64,000 bases of DNA from Achromobacter agilis (GCF_900496965.1 NZ_UFQB01000023.1:1-64000); one strand, 5' to 3'; counted from the stretch's first letter, positions 27,213 to 36,276 are shown. A program made the numbers and translations. Notes: generated by a model from the letters alone, not told the origin.

Positions 27213-28199
27213 TCACCCCGTCACGCGCCGCGTCTCGCGCGGCAATTCCCCGAAGCGTTCGCGGTAATACTCCGAAAACCGTCCCAAATGCCCGAATCCC
27301 ACACCCAGCGCGACCTCGGTCACGCTGGCGCCGGCGTTCGACTTCAGCTTCTGCCTTGCCGTGTCCAGCCGCAACGCCCGCAGCGCGTTCATGGGCGTGG
27401 TGTCGCGGTGTTCCTGGAACAGGCGCGTCAGCGCGCTGGCGCTGGCGCCGGCGTGGCGGGCGATGTCGATCAGGGTCAGGGGGGCGGACAGGTGCTCGCG
27501 CATGTAGGACTCGGCCAGCGTCAGGCGGCGCGGGAGCGCCGGGGCCAGGCCTGCGCGCGCCTGCCAGCTGTTCGGCTGGTTGTAGAGCAGATGCAGCATC
27601 AGGGTGTCTTCCAAGTGTTCCAGCCAGGCCGCGGGCGGACGGGGCGCGCCGTCGTCCAGCGTGGGCAGCAGATGGATCAGGCTTGCGACCATACTGCACC
27701 AGGCGGCGCCAATGGGCGTGTCCAGGCGCAGCGCGGGGCTGAAGTCGAGCGGGCCGGTGGCGGCCTCGCCGAAGGCGCGCAACCCAATGGCTTCGAGCTT
27801 GCCGCGCGGAATCTTGAGCAGCAGCTGCTCGCAGCCGGCCTCCCAGTGCAGCCGTAGCGGGCGGTTGGGGGCGATGACGGCGGCGCAGTCGGGGTCGGCG
27901 TCGACCCGGTCGCTGCCGCATTCGATACAGGCGCGGCCCCGCAGCGGCACCTGCACCAGCATGAAGTCCTGCAGCCGGTCGGGTTCGATGTGGACTTCGG
28001 CGCCGTAGCGCAGGGTACAGACCGTGAGGGATCCGAAGCGGGCCCGGTTCAGTTCAGCGTCCACCCGGCCGCCCTTCCAGGTCAGGCGGTGCTCCTTCAG
28101 GGCTTCCGACACGAGCGTCCGTGTTTCGTCCTGCTGAGTGGAGCTGAAGACGCGCCGCTTCAACAGGGGCGCCAGCGTGAGTCGTGACCAGCCATGCAT
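27213..28199 (-). CDS. AraC/XylS-family transcriptional regulator
   Basis: 328 residues. The N-terminal 200 residues resemble the cupin-like AraC-binding-2 sensor domain (YGAEVHIEPDRLQDFMLVQVPLRGRACIECG), found in regulators of aromatic dioxygenase operons. The C-terminal domain has two helix-turn-helix units: LTLIDIARHAGASASALTRLFQEHRDTTP and VTEVALGVGFGHLGRFSEYYRERFGELP. It is divergent from the binding-protein/dioxygenase cluster starting at 28488, which it probably activates in response to the aromatic substrate. It could equally act on the operon ending at 26680. Confidence 0.92.
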   Translation of the reverse strand: MHGWSRLTLAPLLKRRVFSSTQQDETRTLVSEALKEHRLTWKGGRVDAELNRARFGSLTVCTLRYGAEVHIEPDRLQDFMLVQVPLRGRACIECGSDRVDADPDCAAVIAPNRPLRLHWEAGCEQLLLKIPRGKLEAIGLRAFGEAATGPLDFSPALRLDTPIGAAWCSMVASLIHLLPTLDDGAPRPPAAWLEHLEDTLMLHLLYNQPNSWQARAGLAPALPRRLTLAESYMREHLSAPLTLIDIARHAGASASALTRLFQEHRDTTPMNALRALRLDTARQKLKSNAGASVTEVALGVGFGHLGRFSEYYRERFGELPRETRRVTG

Positions 28200-28487
28200 G
28201 CATGTCTCCGGGACGGGAACCCTCCCGTATCTCAGGCCAGGGTAATTTAAACGTCAAGCGCTTGGAATTAAGTGAATCCCGGATAAGACTGACAGTAATT
28301 GGATAGAGCCGGCCCCGCTGCCGGCCTAATCTAGTGTTTGGCCGCGAAGGCAAAAGCGGCCCCCTTGGGGGGGCGGCAAGCCGAAGGCGCAGCGTCGGAA
28401 CGTTGTACAGCAGCATGCGTTAACCGAGGGCAGACGGGTTCTGTCAGCTTTCCGCCGGCGGGGCCGGCGGGGAAAACGGGGTGGCTC
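28200..28487. other. Divergent promoter region with a C5/G-run hairpin
   Basis: No gene is seen. The AT-richer part 28240-28300 (around TAATTTAAACGTCAAGCGCTTGGAATTAAG) is the likely promoter/operator zone for the AraC gene and the binding-protein gene. A GGCCCCC-TT-GGGGGGGC hairpin lies at about 28358-28376, with flanks resembling a hairpin class common in Burkholderiales intergenic regions. GGGGAAAACGGGG before the 28488 start offers a weak ribosome-binding site. Confidence 0.45.
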
Positions 28488-29666
28488 ATGAATCGAAATC
28501 TATGGTGCCGACGCGCGCTGGCAGCGCTGGCGTGCATGGCTGCCGCGGCGAATGCGCCGGCAGCCGACAAGATCAAAGTGGGCCTGCTGACCACGCTGTC
28601 CGGGCCCGGAGCGGCGCTGGGCAACGAGATCCGCGACGGCTTCAATCTTGCGCTGCAACATACCGGCGGCAAGCTCGGCGGGCTGCCGGCGGAGGTGGTG
28701 GTGGCGGACGACCAGCAGAAGGCCGACACCGGCCGTCAGGCGGTGGAACGCCTGCTCAAGCGGGATCAGGTGGACGTCATGACCGGCATTGTGTTCTCGA
28801 ATGTGCTGCTGCCCGTGATGCCCGCCATCCTGCAATCGGGCACCATCTACCTGAGCACCAACACCGGCCCGGAAAACTACGCCGGCGCGGGCTGTAACCC
28901 CAATTTCTTCGCGGTCGCCTGGCAGAACGAGGACATCCCGGCCGCAATGGGCAAGTACGCCGCCGACCAGGGCTACAAGCGGGTGGCGCTGATCGCGCCC
29001 GACTACCCCGGCGGCCGCGAATCGCTCAACGGCTTCAAGCGCCTGTACAAGGGCGGATTGTCCGAGGAGATCTACACCCAGCTGGGCCAGCTGGACTACG
29101 GCGTCGAGATCACGCGCCTGCGCGCCAGCAAGCCCGACGCGGTGTTCTTCTTCCTGCCGGGCGGCATGGGCGTGAACTTCATCAAGCAATTCAACGGCGC
29201 GGGCCTGAGCAAGGAAATCGCGCTGCTGGCGCCCGGTTTCTCGGGCGATGAAGACACGATCGCCGCCGTTGGCGCGCCCATCGAGGGCCTGCGCAACACG
29301 TCCCAGTGGGCCGCCGACCTGGACAATCCGGCCAACCGCAAGTTCGTCGAGGATTTCACGAAGGCCTACAAGCGCAGCCCCACGCTGTACGCATCCCAGG
29401 GCTATGACGCGGCCATGCTGCTGGACAGCGCGGTGCGCCAGACCGGCGGCAAGCTGGACGCCGATGCCCTGCGCCCGGCTTTGCGGCGCGCGGATTTCAA
29501 GTCCGTGCGGGGCGACTTCAAATTCAACAGCAATCAATATCCGGTGCAGAACTACTACCTGCGCATCGTCGAGGCGGGCGCGGGGGGAAAGCTGTCCAAC
29601 AAGCTGTCGGGCACGGTGCTGACGCAGTACCAGGATCCGTTCGCCGCTTCCTGCCGGATGAAGTAG
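28488..29666 (+). CDS. Orphan Liv-type ABC transporter substrate-binding protein
   Basis: 392 residues from the ATG at 28488, which begins a signal peptide (MNRNLWCRRALAALACMAAA, cleavage near APAAD). The mature protein aligns throughout with the binding protein at 6362-7525: IKVGLLTTLSGPGAALG against IKVGIANDISGPFAALG, ALIAPDYPGGRESLNGFKR against MAPDYPAGKDALAGFKR, and FLPGGMGVNFIKQF against FLPGGMGINFVKQF. It has no permease or ATPase genes beside it. It precedes a dioxygenase operon, so it probably delivers the corresponding aromatic acid, perhaps through the Liv permeases at 7731-11205. Confidence 0.93.
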   Translation: MNRNLWCRRALAALACMAAAANAPAADKIKVGLLTTLSGPGAALGNEIRDGFNLALQHTGGKLGGLPAEVVVADDQQKADTGRQAVERLLKRDQVDVMTGIVFSNVLLPVMPAILQSGTIYLSTNTGPENYAGAGCNPNFFAVAWQNEDIPAAMGKYAADQGYKRVALIAPDYPGGRESLNGFKRLYKGGLSEEIYTQLGQLDYGVEITRLRASKPDAVFFFLPGGMGVNFIKQFNGAGLSKEIALLAPGFSGDEDTIAAVGAPIEGLRNTSQWAADLDNPANRKFVEDFTKAYKRSPTLYASQGYDAAMLLDSAVRQTGGKLDADALRPALRRADFKSVRGDFKFNSNQYPVQNYYLRIVEAGAGGKLSNKLSGTVLTQYQDPFAASCRMK

Positions 29667-29694
29667 GGCGGGCGCCCGCAACAAGGAGAGACGC

Positions 29695-30939
29695 ATGACC
29701 CCGAGCATTACGACGCGCGACGTGACGGTCGCCTCGCATGATGGAAAATCCTTCGGCGCCTATCTGGCCGTTCCGGCGTCCGGGCACGGCCCGGGCCTGG
29801 TGCTGTGCCAGGAGATCTTCGGCGTAAACGGCTTCATGCGCCGCGCCGCGCAATTGCTGGCCGAAGAGGGCTACGTGGTGCTGGTGCCCGACCTGTTCTG
29901 GCGCCAGCAGCCGGGCATCCAGCTGACGGACGGTCCGGCCGACATGCCGCGCGCCTTCGAGCTCTACAAGGGCTTCGATGTGGAGCTGGGCCTGCGCGAC
30001 ATCGCGTCGGCCATTGCCGCGCTGCGCGAGCTGCCCGAGCACTGCGGCGGCGTGGGCGTGCTGGGCTATTGCCTGGGCGGCAAGCTGGCCTACCTGGCCG
30101 CCTGCCGCACCGAGGTGGACGTGGCCGTGGGCTACTACGGCGTGGGCATCGAAGACAGCCTGGACGAAGCCGCCGGGCTGCGCGGCAGGCTGGTGCTGCA
30201 CATTGCCGAGCAGGACGGCTTCTGTCCGCCGGCGGCGCGCCAGCGCATCCTGGAGGCGCTGGGCGGCAAGCCCGGCGTGGAGCTTTACGTCTATCCGGGC
30301 ATGGATCACGCGTTCGCGCGCACGGGCGGCGACCACTACGACAAGCCGTCCGCGATGATGGCGCACCAGCGCAGCATGGCGGCGCTGCAGCGCGCCATCG
30401 GGCCGGAGTTCGACTACTCCTACCTGTGGGACAAGCACTGCGAGTACGAGTTCGGCACGCGCGACGTGGCGGCCACGATGGCTACCATGGTGGCGGAGCC
30501 CTACGTGAACCATATCCCCACCATGACCGGGGGCGTGGGCCACAAGGAACTGAGCCGCTTCTACCAGCACCATTTCGTCAATAGCAACCCGCCGGACACC
30601 CGGCTGGTGCCGCTGTCGCGCACGGTGGGCGCCACGCAGATCGTGGACGAGCTGCTGTTCTGCTTCACGCACACCACCGAAATCGATTGGATGCTGCCCG
30701 GGGTGCCCCCTACCGGCAAGTACGTGGAAATTCCGCTGGTGGCCATCGTCAAGTTCCGCGGCGACAAGCTCTATCACGAGCACATCTATTGGGATCAGGC
30801 CAGCGTGCTGGTCCAGGTGGGCCTGCTGGATCCCAAGGGCCTGCCGGCGGCAGGCCGCGAGACGGCGGCAAAGCTGCTGGACGAAACGCTGCCGTCCAAC
30901 ACCCTGATGGCGCGCTGGAAAGACAGCGAAGGCAAATAG
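29695..30939 (+). CDS. Dienelactone hydrolase-family domain fused to an NTF2/SnoaL-like domain
   Basis: 414 residues, with AAGGAGAG before the ATG. Residues 1-240 are a dienelactone hydrolase: Glu of CQEIFG, nucleophile Cys of LGYCLGGK, Asp of AEQDGFC and His of GMDHAF complete the Cys-His-Asp triad. Residues about 245-414 form a second domain with the cone-shaped SnoaL/NTF2-like pattern (DVAATMATMVAEPYVNHIPTMTGG, ELSRFYQHHF, HIYWDQASVLVQVGLLDP), which often binds small aromatic or polyketide-like ligands. Dienelactone hydrolases open lactones formed after ring cleavage. The fusion suggests two linked steps or ligand channelling, but the second activity is unknown. Confidence 0.88.
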   Translation: MTPSITTRDVTVASHDGKSFGAYLAVPASGHGPGLVLCQEIFGVNGFMRRAAQLLAEEGYVVLVPDLFWRQQPGIQLTDGPADMPRAFELYKGFDVELGLRDIASAIAALRELPEHCGGVGVLGYCLGGKLAYLAACRTEVDVAVGYYGVGIEDSLDEAAGLRGRLVLHIAEQDGFCPPAARQRILEALGGKPGVELYVYPGMDHAFARTGGDHYDKPSAMMAHQRSMAALQRAIGPEFDYSYLWDKHCEYEFGTRDVAATMATMVAEPYVNHIPTMTGGVGHKELSRFYQHHFVNSNPPDTRLVPLSRTVGATQIVDELLFCFTHTTEIDWMLPGVPPTGKYVEIPLVAIVKFRGDKLYHEHIYWDQASVLVQVGLLDPKGLPAAGRETAAKLLDETLPSNTLMARWKDSEGK

Positions 30940-30948
30940 GAGGCAGCC

Positions 30949-32295
30949 ATGGCATACACCGAAGCGCAATTGGCGGCCATGGTGCGCGGCGACAGCGTGC
31001 ACCGCGCCGTCTATACCGATCCGGCGATTTTCGACCTGGAGATGCAGCGCATCTACGGCCGGGCGTGGGTCTACGTGGGGCATGAAAGCCAGGTGCCGAA
31101 AACGGGCGACTACCACACCACCCGCCTGGGAGACCAGGACGTGCTGATGGTGCGGGCGTCCGACGGCCGCGTGCATGTGCTGTATAACCGCTGCCCCCAC
31201 AAGGGCGCGAAGGTGGTGGCCGATGGCGACGGCTGCGCCGGAAAGTTCTTCCGCTGCCCCTACCATGCCTGGACGTTCAAGCTGGACGGCAGCCACCTCG
31301 GCGTGCCGCTCAAGCAGGGCCTGGAGGGCACCGCCTACGATCCGGCCGACCCGTCGTTCTCGATGCGGCGGCTACCGCGCGTGGAGAGCTACCGCGGTTT
31401 CGTGTTCGCCAGCCAGTCGGCGCAGGGCCAGGAGCTGGAAGCGTTCCTGGGTGGCGTGCGTTCGTCCATCGACAATCTCTGCGACCGTTCGCCGGTGGGC
31501 GAGGTGGAAGTGGCCGGCGGCATTTTCCGCGTCATGCAGCGGTCGAACTGGAAGGTGTTCTACGAGAACCTGCACGACACCATGCACGCCCGCGTCACGC
31601 ACGAATCCTCATACGCCGCGGCCCGCGACGAGGCCAAGGAGATCGGCGAGATGCCGCTGGAGCTCCACATCATGGACGGCAACGGCGAACCCTATGAGTT
31701 CTGGGAAAAGCTGGAACTGCGCGCCTATGCCAACGGCCACGGTTACATGGAAGGCATCTTCAATCCAGGCGCGGCCGAGCGCGATCCGGTGTCGCGCGCG
31801 CACTTCGAAACGCTGACAGCCGCCTACGGCGAAACGCGAGCCCGCGAGATCCTGGGCATGAACCGGCACAACACCGTCATCTATGGCAGCGGCTCGCCCC
31901 ACACCGTGTTCCAGCAGTTCCGCGTGATTCGCCCCATCGCGGTGGACCGGACGATGATCGAGATCCAGACGTTCCGCTGCAAGGGCGCGCCGGACGGCGT
32001 GTTCAAGCGCGCCATGCTGTATGCCAACGTCATCAATTCGCCTTCGTCCAACGTCATGCCGGACGACATCGAGCTCTATAACCGCTGCCAGGAAGGCAAC
32101 GCTACGCGCGGCGGCGATTGGGTCAGCATGCACCGTTACCACGGCACCGACCGCAGCGACGCCGACGGGATGGTGTCGCAGAACGGCACCAGCGAACTGC
32201 CGATGCGCAACCAGTTCCACGCCTGGAAGACCTATATGGAAGCCGGCGCCGCCCCGACGGGCGCGGCCGGCACGGGAGACCAAGCATGCTGCTAG
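30949..32295 (+). CDS. Rieske non-heme iron aromatic ring-hydroxylating dioxygenase, alpha subunit
   Basis: 448 residues. The Rieske [2Fe-2S] ligands are Cys-x-His in YNRCPHKGA and Cys-x2-His in FRCPYHAWTF. The catalytic iron site is in YENLHDTMHARVTH (bridging Asp, two His) with the later Asp ligand in VMPDDIELYNRC. Substrates of this subgroup are typically aromatic carboxylates. The stop overlaps the small-subunit start by 10 bases. No ferredoxin or reductase gene is nearby, so electrons must come from components encoded elsewhere. Confidence 0.95.
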   Translation: MAYTEAQLAAMVRGDSVHRAVYTDPAIFDLEMQRIYGRAWVYVGHESQVPKTGDYHTTRLGDQDVLMVRASDGRVHVLYNRCPHKGAKVVADGDGCAGKFFRCPYHAWTFKLDGSHLGVPLKQGLEGTAYDPADPSFSMRRLPRVESYRGFVFASQSAQGQELEAFLGGVRSSIDNLCDRSPVGEVEVAGGIFRVMQRSNWKVFYENLHDTMHARVTHESSYAAARDEAKEIGEMPLELHIMDGNGEPYEFWEKLELRAYANGHGYMEGIFNPGAAERDPVSRAHFETLTAAYGETRAREILGMNRHNTVIYGSGSPHTVFQQFRVIRPIAVDRTMIEIQTFRCKGAPDGVFKRAMLYANVINSPSSNVMPDDIELYNRCQEGNATRGGDWVSMHRYHGTDRSDADGMVSQNGTSELPMRNQFHAWKTYMEAGAAPTGAAGTGDQACC

Positions 32296-32819
32296 ACCTT
32301 GATTTCGACGTGGCGACAGATGCCCTGTCGCCCGCCGACGTGCCGGCCGATGCCTACCACCGCATCGCGCAATTCCTGTATCGCGAGGCCCGCCTGCTGG
32401 ACGAACGCCGCCATGCCGACTGGCAGGCGCTGTGGACGCAGGACGGCATGTACTGGATGCCGCGCACGCCCGGCCAGCAAAGCCCCTACGACCACATCTC
32501 GCTGTTCTGGGAGGACCGCATGCTGCGCGACGTGCGCATCCGGCGGCTGGAACACCCCCGCAACTGGTCGCAGCAGCCGCCCACCCGCAGCGCGCGGCTG
32601 GTGGGCAGCGTGCAGGTGGAGGGCGTGGACGCGGGCGGCAACCTGGTCGTGCATTCCGTCTTCCAGATGACCGAATGGCGCAAGCGCGAGCCTCGCCAGC
32701 TGGCCGGCCGCTATACCCACAAGCTGGCTGCCGAGGGCGACGGCTGGCGCATCCGCATGAAGCGGGTGGACCTGGTCAATTGCGACGACGTGCATGACGT
32801 GTTCGAGGGGTTCGTGTGA
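32286..32819 (+). CDS. Aromatic ring-hydroxylating dioxygenase, beta subunit
   Basis: 177 residues from the ATG at 32286. The family pattern is AYHRIAQFLYREARLLDERRHADWQALWTQDGMYWMP, then SLFWEDRMLRDVRIRRL and a C-terminal KRVDLVNCDD. It gives the structural small subunit of an alpha3beta3 oxygenase with a cystatin/NTF2-like fold and no metal site. Its 10-base overlap with the alpha gene and the GTGA overlap with the following gene show co-translation of three products. Confidence 0.94.
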   Translation: MLLDLDFDVATDALSPADVPADAYHRIAQFLYREARLLDERRHADWQALWTQDGMYWMPRTPGQQSPYDHISLFWEDRMLRDVRIRRLEHPRNWSQQPPTRSARLVGSVQVEGVDAGGNLVVHSVFQMTEWRKREPRQLAGRYTHKLAAEGDGWRIRMKRVDLVNCDDVHDVFEGFV

Positions 32820-33433
32820 CGGCGGCGCCTGACGTGGCGGTGCTGGCGCTGCACTACCAGAACGACGTGCTGCATCCCGACGGAAAGATCCGCGTCGGGC
32901 TCAATGGCGATGGGACCGCGCGCCAGCGCCTCCTGGACAACGCCGCCGCATTGCTGAACGGCGCGCGGGCCAGCGGGCTGCCCATCGTGCACGTGCGCAT
33001 CGCCTTTCGGCCGGACTACGCCGATCTGCTGGCCAATTGCGCCATTTTCCGCAACGTGGCCGCGATCGGCGCGGTGGCGGAAGGGCAGTGGGGCAGCGCC
33101 TTCTATGAAGGGTTGCAGCCATTGGCCGGCAGCGCGCGCGAGTTCGTGGTGAAGCACACCCGCATCAGCGCCTTCTACGGCACGCCGCTGGAAGAGACGC
33201 TGCGGGTGCTGGGCGCGCGCCGGCTGGTGGTGGCCGGGGTCGCCACGCATTCGGTGGTCGAGGGCACGGTGCGCCACGCGGCCGACATCGGCTTCGACGT
33301 GATGGTCGCGCAAGACGCCTGCGCCTCGGCCGACCCGGCGGTGCACGAAGCCTCGCTGGCCAGCATGCGCCTGATCGCGCGGACCGGCCCGGTGGCGGAG
33401 GCGCTGCGCTGGGCGGGGGCGCCCGACAACTAA
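32816..33433 (+). CDS. Isochorismatase-family hydrolase without the nucleophilic cysteine
   Basis: 205 residues starting with GTG at 32816 (GTGA overlap with the dioxygenase small-subunit stop). The fold is shown by VLALHYQND (Asp of the triad), EFVVKHTRISAFYGTPLEETLRVLGARRLVVAGVATHSVVEGTVRHAADIGFDVMVAQDAC. The family triad is Asp-Lys-Cys; the Asp and Lys are present, but where amidohydrolase members have TxxCVE this protein has THSVVE. Members that hydrolyse vinyl ethers (EntB, PhzD) also lack the Cys. A non-amidase reaction in aromatic breakdown is therefore more likely than nicotinamidase-type chemistry. Confidence 0.88.
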   Translation: MTAAPDVAVLALHYQNDVLHPDGKIRVGLNGDGTARQRLLDNAAALLNGARASGLPIVHVRIAFRPDYADLLANCAIFRNVAAIGAVAEGQWGSAFYEGLQPLAGSAREFVVKHTRISAFYGTPLEETLRVLGARRLVVAGVATHSVVEGTVRHAADIGFDVMVAQDACASADPAVHEASLASMRLIARTGPVAEALRWAGAPDN

Positions 33434-33442
33434 GGAAGATTC

Positions 33443-34249
33443 ATGGATTTCACAGGATTTCCCGGCCTGGCGGGCAAGACCGCCATTGTGACCGGCAGCA
33501 CCCAGGGGCTGGGCGCGGACATTGCGCGCGGGCTGGCCGCGGCTGGCGCGAAGGTGGTGCTGGTCGGGCGCAACGCCGAGGCCGGACGGGCGCTGGAACA
33601 GGACCTGCAAGGCCGGGCGCTGTATTGCGAGACCGACATCGGCCAGGACAGCCAGATACGGCGTTGCATCGACGCGGCCCTGGCGCGCTTCGGGCGGCTG
33701 GACATCCTGGTCAACAACGCCTGCCAGTACGCGGACCGGGGGCTGGCCTCGTCCCGCGAGGAATGGCACCAGACGCTGGACACGAACCTGGTGTCGGCGG
33801 CCATCTTCACGCAGCTGGCGGCGCCGCTGCTGCCGCGCGGCGGCGTGGTGGTGAATATGGGCAGCACGGGCGGCAAGTTCGGCGCTGCCGGGCGGGCGTT
33901 GTATCCGGCGTCCAAGGCAGCGCTGCTGCAGATCACCAAGAACTTCGCCGTGGAATTGGCGCCGGCGGGCGTGCGGGTGCTGGCGGTGTCGCCCGCCTGG
34001 ACGTGGTCGCCGTCGGTGGAGCAGTTGTCGGGCGGATCGCGCGAGGCGGCCGACGCCGTGGGCGCGCATTTCCATCCGCTGGGCCGGGTCGGATCGGGCG
34101 AGGAGATCGCCGCTGCCGTGTGTTTCGCCTGCTCCGACGCGGCGTCCTGGATGACGGGTGTGGATATCCCGGTGGACGGCGGCTTTTCGATCCTGGGGCC
34201 CGATCGCGGCATTTCGCCACGGGCCTGGTTCAAGGAGCTGGCTCCCTAG
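33443..34249 (+). CDS. Short-chain dehydrogenase/reductase, candidate cis-dihydrodiol dehydrogenase
   Basis: 268 residues, with AAGGAAG before the ATG. TGSTQGLG (cofactor), NNACQYADRG, the catalytic Ser of MGSTGG and YPASK give an intact SDR active site. Last gene of the dioxygenase operon. Ring-hydroxylating dioxygenases need a dehydrogenase to rearomatise the cis-diol, and this protein is the obvious candidate, although classical SDRs with other roles look the same. It converges with the DUF342 gene on the other strand. Confidence 0.92.
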   Translation: MDFTGFPGLAGKTAIVTGSTQGLGADIARGLAAAGAKVVLVGRNAEAGRALEQDLQGRALYCETDIGQDSQIRRCIDAALARFGRLDILVNNACQYADRGLASSREEWHQTLDTNLVSAAIFTQLAAPLLPRGGVVVNMGSTGGKFGAAGRALYPASKAALLQITKNFAVELAPAGVRVLAVSPAWTWSPSVEQLSGGSREAADAVGAHFHPLGRVGSGEEIAAAVCFACSDAASWMTGVDIPVDGGFSILGPDRGISPRAWFKELAP

Positions 34250-34274
34250 CGCCAGCGTACCCCCGGGGGCGGTG

Positions 34275-36011
34275 TCAGCGGATGACGATCTGCCCTTCTT
34301 CCAGCCCGGCCTTGCCGCCGATCTGGTCTTCCAGGAATTCCTGCATCTTGTTGCCCAGCTGAATCGTTACGCCGCTGCAGAAGCGCTTGGCGGCGGCGAT
34401 GGTGGCGGTTTGCAGGGGCTGCAGTTCGCGCGCCAACTGGGCTTCCTCCGCGTCCAGCTCCAGCAGCTCGTGGCCGAGTTTGGCGTGGGTGTTGCGCGCG
34501 CGTTCCGCCACGTCGCCCGGAGCGCGCTGCGGATTGGCGTGCAGGAAGGTCAGCAGCTTTTCCAGCTTGGCCTTTTCTTCGTTCATCTGCTGGCGCTTGC
34601 GCGTCAGCGCCGAGCGCTTGATATCGGCGTGCGGGTCCAGGCCGGCCTGCACCAGCGTCGGGATGCCGGACGCGGCGCCGATGGTGCCCGCGCGCACGCC
34701 TTGCAGGGCACGGGTCTGCCCGCCCGCGATGGCGCTTTGCTGGGTATTGGGCGGGCCGACGTTGATGCTGCCGCCGGCGGCGATATTGCTCTGGCGGATT
34801 TCGCGCTCTACCTCCACGTCCTTGCCGGCGCTGACGATCGCGTTGGCGATGAACTTGGCGCGCAGCGCCCCGCCACAGACGATGCGGGCGGTGCGCGCGG
34901 CGGCGGCGGCATCCTGCAGGGCCTCGGCCGTGCCGATGACGCCGCCCTTGACCGTGACGCTGCCGCCGGCCTCCACCAGCGCCGCCTCCATTGTGCCGTT
35001 GACGACCACGTCGCCGGTCACGCGGACTTCCATGGTGGCGCTGATGTCGCCGCGCACTTGCAGCGACCCTTCGAAATTGATGTTGCCGGTGGACAGGTTG
35101 ACGGCGTCCACTTCGACCATGGGGTTTACTTGCACGCCGTAGCTGACCAGGGTTGGCGTGCCGGCGATGGCGGCGCGCAGCAGCAGCGGATCGTCCGGAT
35201 CGATTTCCACGCCAGTCAGGTCCTTGGCGAAGGGCGTGTCGGGCATTTCATCGGGGAGGACGGGCTCGCCCAGCACGTCGATGCCATCCACGCCAGGCAA
35301 CGGGGGCGAGCGCCGCATCAGCGGCGTGCCGGGCGATACCAGCAACAGGTTGCCCAGGTCGCGGTAGTCCACCTGGGCCAGTTCGTCGATGTCTTCGCCA
35401 CGGGGTCTCAGGCGGTCCAGCAGGCTTTCGAAGCGGGTGGGGGTGCCGCGGGTGGGCGGCGTGCCCTGGGCGATCAGCACGGTTTCCCGGGCGGCCCGTT
35501 CGACGGCCTCGGCCAGTTGGCGTTCCAGCACGCCGTGGACGATGCCTTGGTCCGCCAGCGTCTGGCGCACGGCTTCCAACGCGACGGGCTTGCCGCCCTT
35601 GGGGGGATGCAGGGTCAGCAGCACCGACATGCGCGCGGGGTCCAGTTCCACTTCGAAGCTGCCATCGACGACCATGCCGATCGGGCCCGCGACGGTTTCC
35701 TGGGCATTGCGGCATTGCTCGATAAAGGCCAGGACCGCCTGGCTGTCCAGCGCCTCGGCGGTCCAGCCCTGCGCGACAGCGGCGGCGGACAGCGTGTCCC
35801 AGGTGGGCAGGTCGGGGTGGAAAGGGCGGGCTTCGGTGGCCGGGTCGGCGGGCGCGATGTCGCCGCCGTCATCGTCGGCCGCCGGGCCGCCCGGAAGAAG
35901 GGCATCCGCCGCCCCGTCAGCCGGGGTGGGGCGAGGCGGCGGCGTGTAGCTTGCCGTCAGGACCTGGGTTGTGGCGTCCAGCGATAGCCGGAGCATGTTT
36001 GTTGCGTCCAT
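34275..36011 (-). CDS. DUF342/FapA-family protein
   Basis: 578 residues, cytoplasmic. A Pro/Ala/Asp-rich N-terminal linker (about 20-75) is followed by the FapA-type domain, whose core is a series of glycine-punctuated beta-helix repeats (SLQVRGDIS, VRVTGDVVVNG, ALVEAGGSVTVKGGVIG, CGGALRAKFIANAIVSAGKDVEVE, AAGGSINVG). A C-terminal coiled coil follows (about 480-545, RKRQQMNEEKAKLEKLL). Such proteins are tied to cell-envelope or polar-organelle assembly in other bacteria; the role here is unknown. GGAGAGG lies before the ATG. The gene is alone, flanked by a 265-base AT-richer region upstream in which I see no gene. Confidence 0.9.
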   Translation of the reverse strand: MDATNMLRLSLDATTQVLTASYTPPPRPTPADGAADALLPGGPAADDDGGDIAPADPATEARPFHPDLPTWDTLSAAAVAQGWTAEALDSQAVLAFIEQCRNAQETVAGPIGMVVDGSFEVELDPARMSVLLTLHPPKGGKPVALEAVRQTLADQGIVHGVLERQLAEAVERAARETVLIAQGTPPTRGTPTRFESLLDRLRPRGEDIDELAQVDYRDLGNLLLVSPGTPLMRRSPPLPGVDGIDVLGEPVLPDEMPDTPFAKDLTGVEIDPDDPLLLRAAIAGTPTLVSYGVQVNPMVEVDAVNLSTGNINFEGSLQVRGDISATMEVRVTGDVVVNGTMEAALVEAGGSVTVKGGVIGTAEALQDAAAAARTARIVCGGALRAKFIANAIVSAGKDVEVEREIRQSNIAAGGSINVGPPNTQQSAIAGGQTRALQGVRAGTIGAASGIPTLVQAGLDPHADIKRSALTRKRQQMNEEKAKLEKLLTFLHANPQRAPGDVAERARNTHAKLGHELLELDAEEAQLARELQPLQTATIAAAKRFCSGVTIQLGNKMQEFLEDQIGGKAGLEEGQIVIR

Positions 36012-36276
36012 CTCAGCCTCTCCCGCTTGGCGCTGGCGGCCAAGTTAATTCATTTGGTAATGATGCGAAATATTAAGACATATTCTAACGCAAGCTTCTT
36101 GGGCTATTGGAAAGTAGTGTGTAAGGCCGGCCGCAAGCCCTAATTCTGTCCCCTTTTTTCAGCGCCCCGGCGCGCCGGCGCGGGACTAGGACGTTGGCAC
36201 TAGCGACAAATCGGCGCCGGCGCAGCAGCATAAGCATTCGCCAACGCGTTCCCGGACGCCGCCGGAGCACCGCCCC

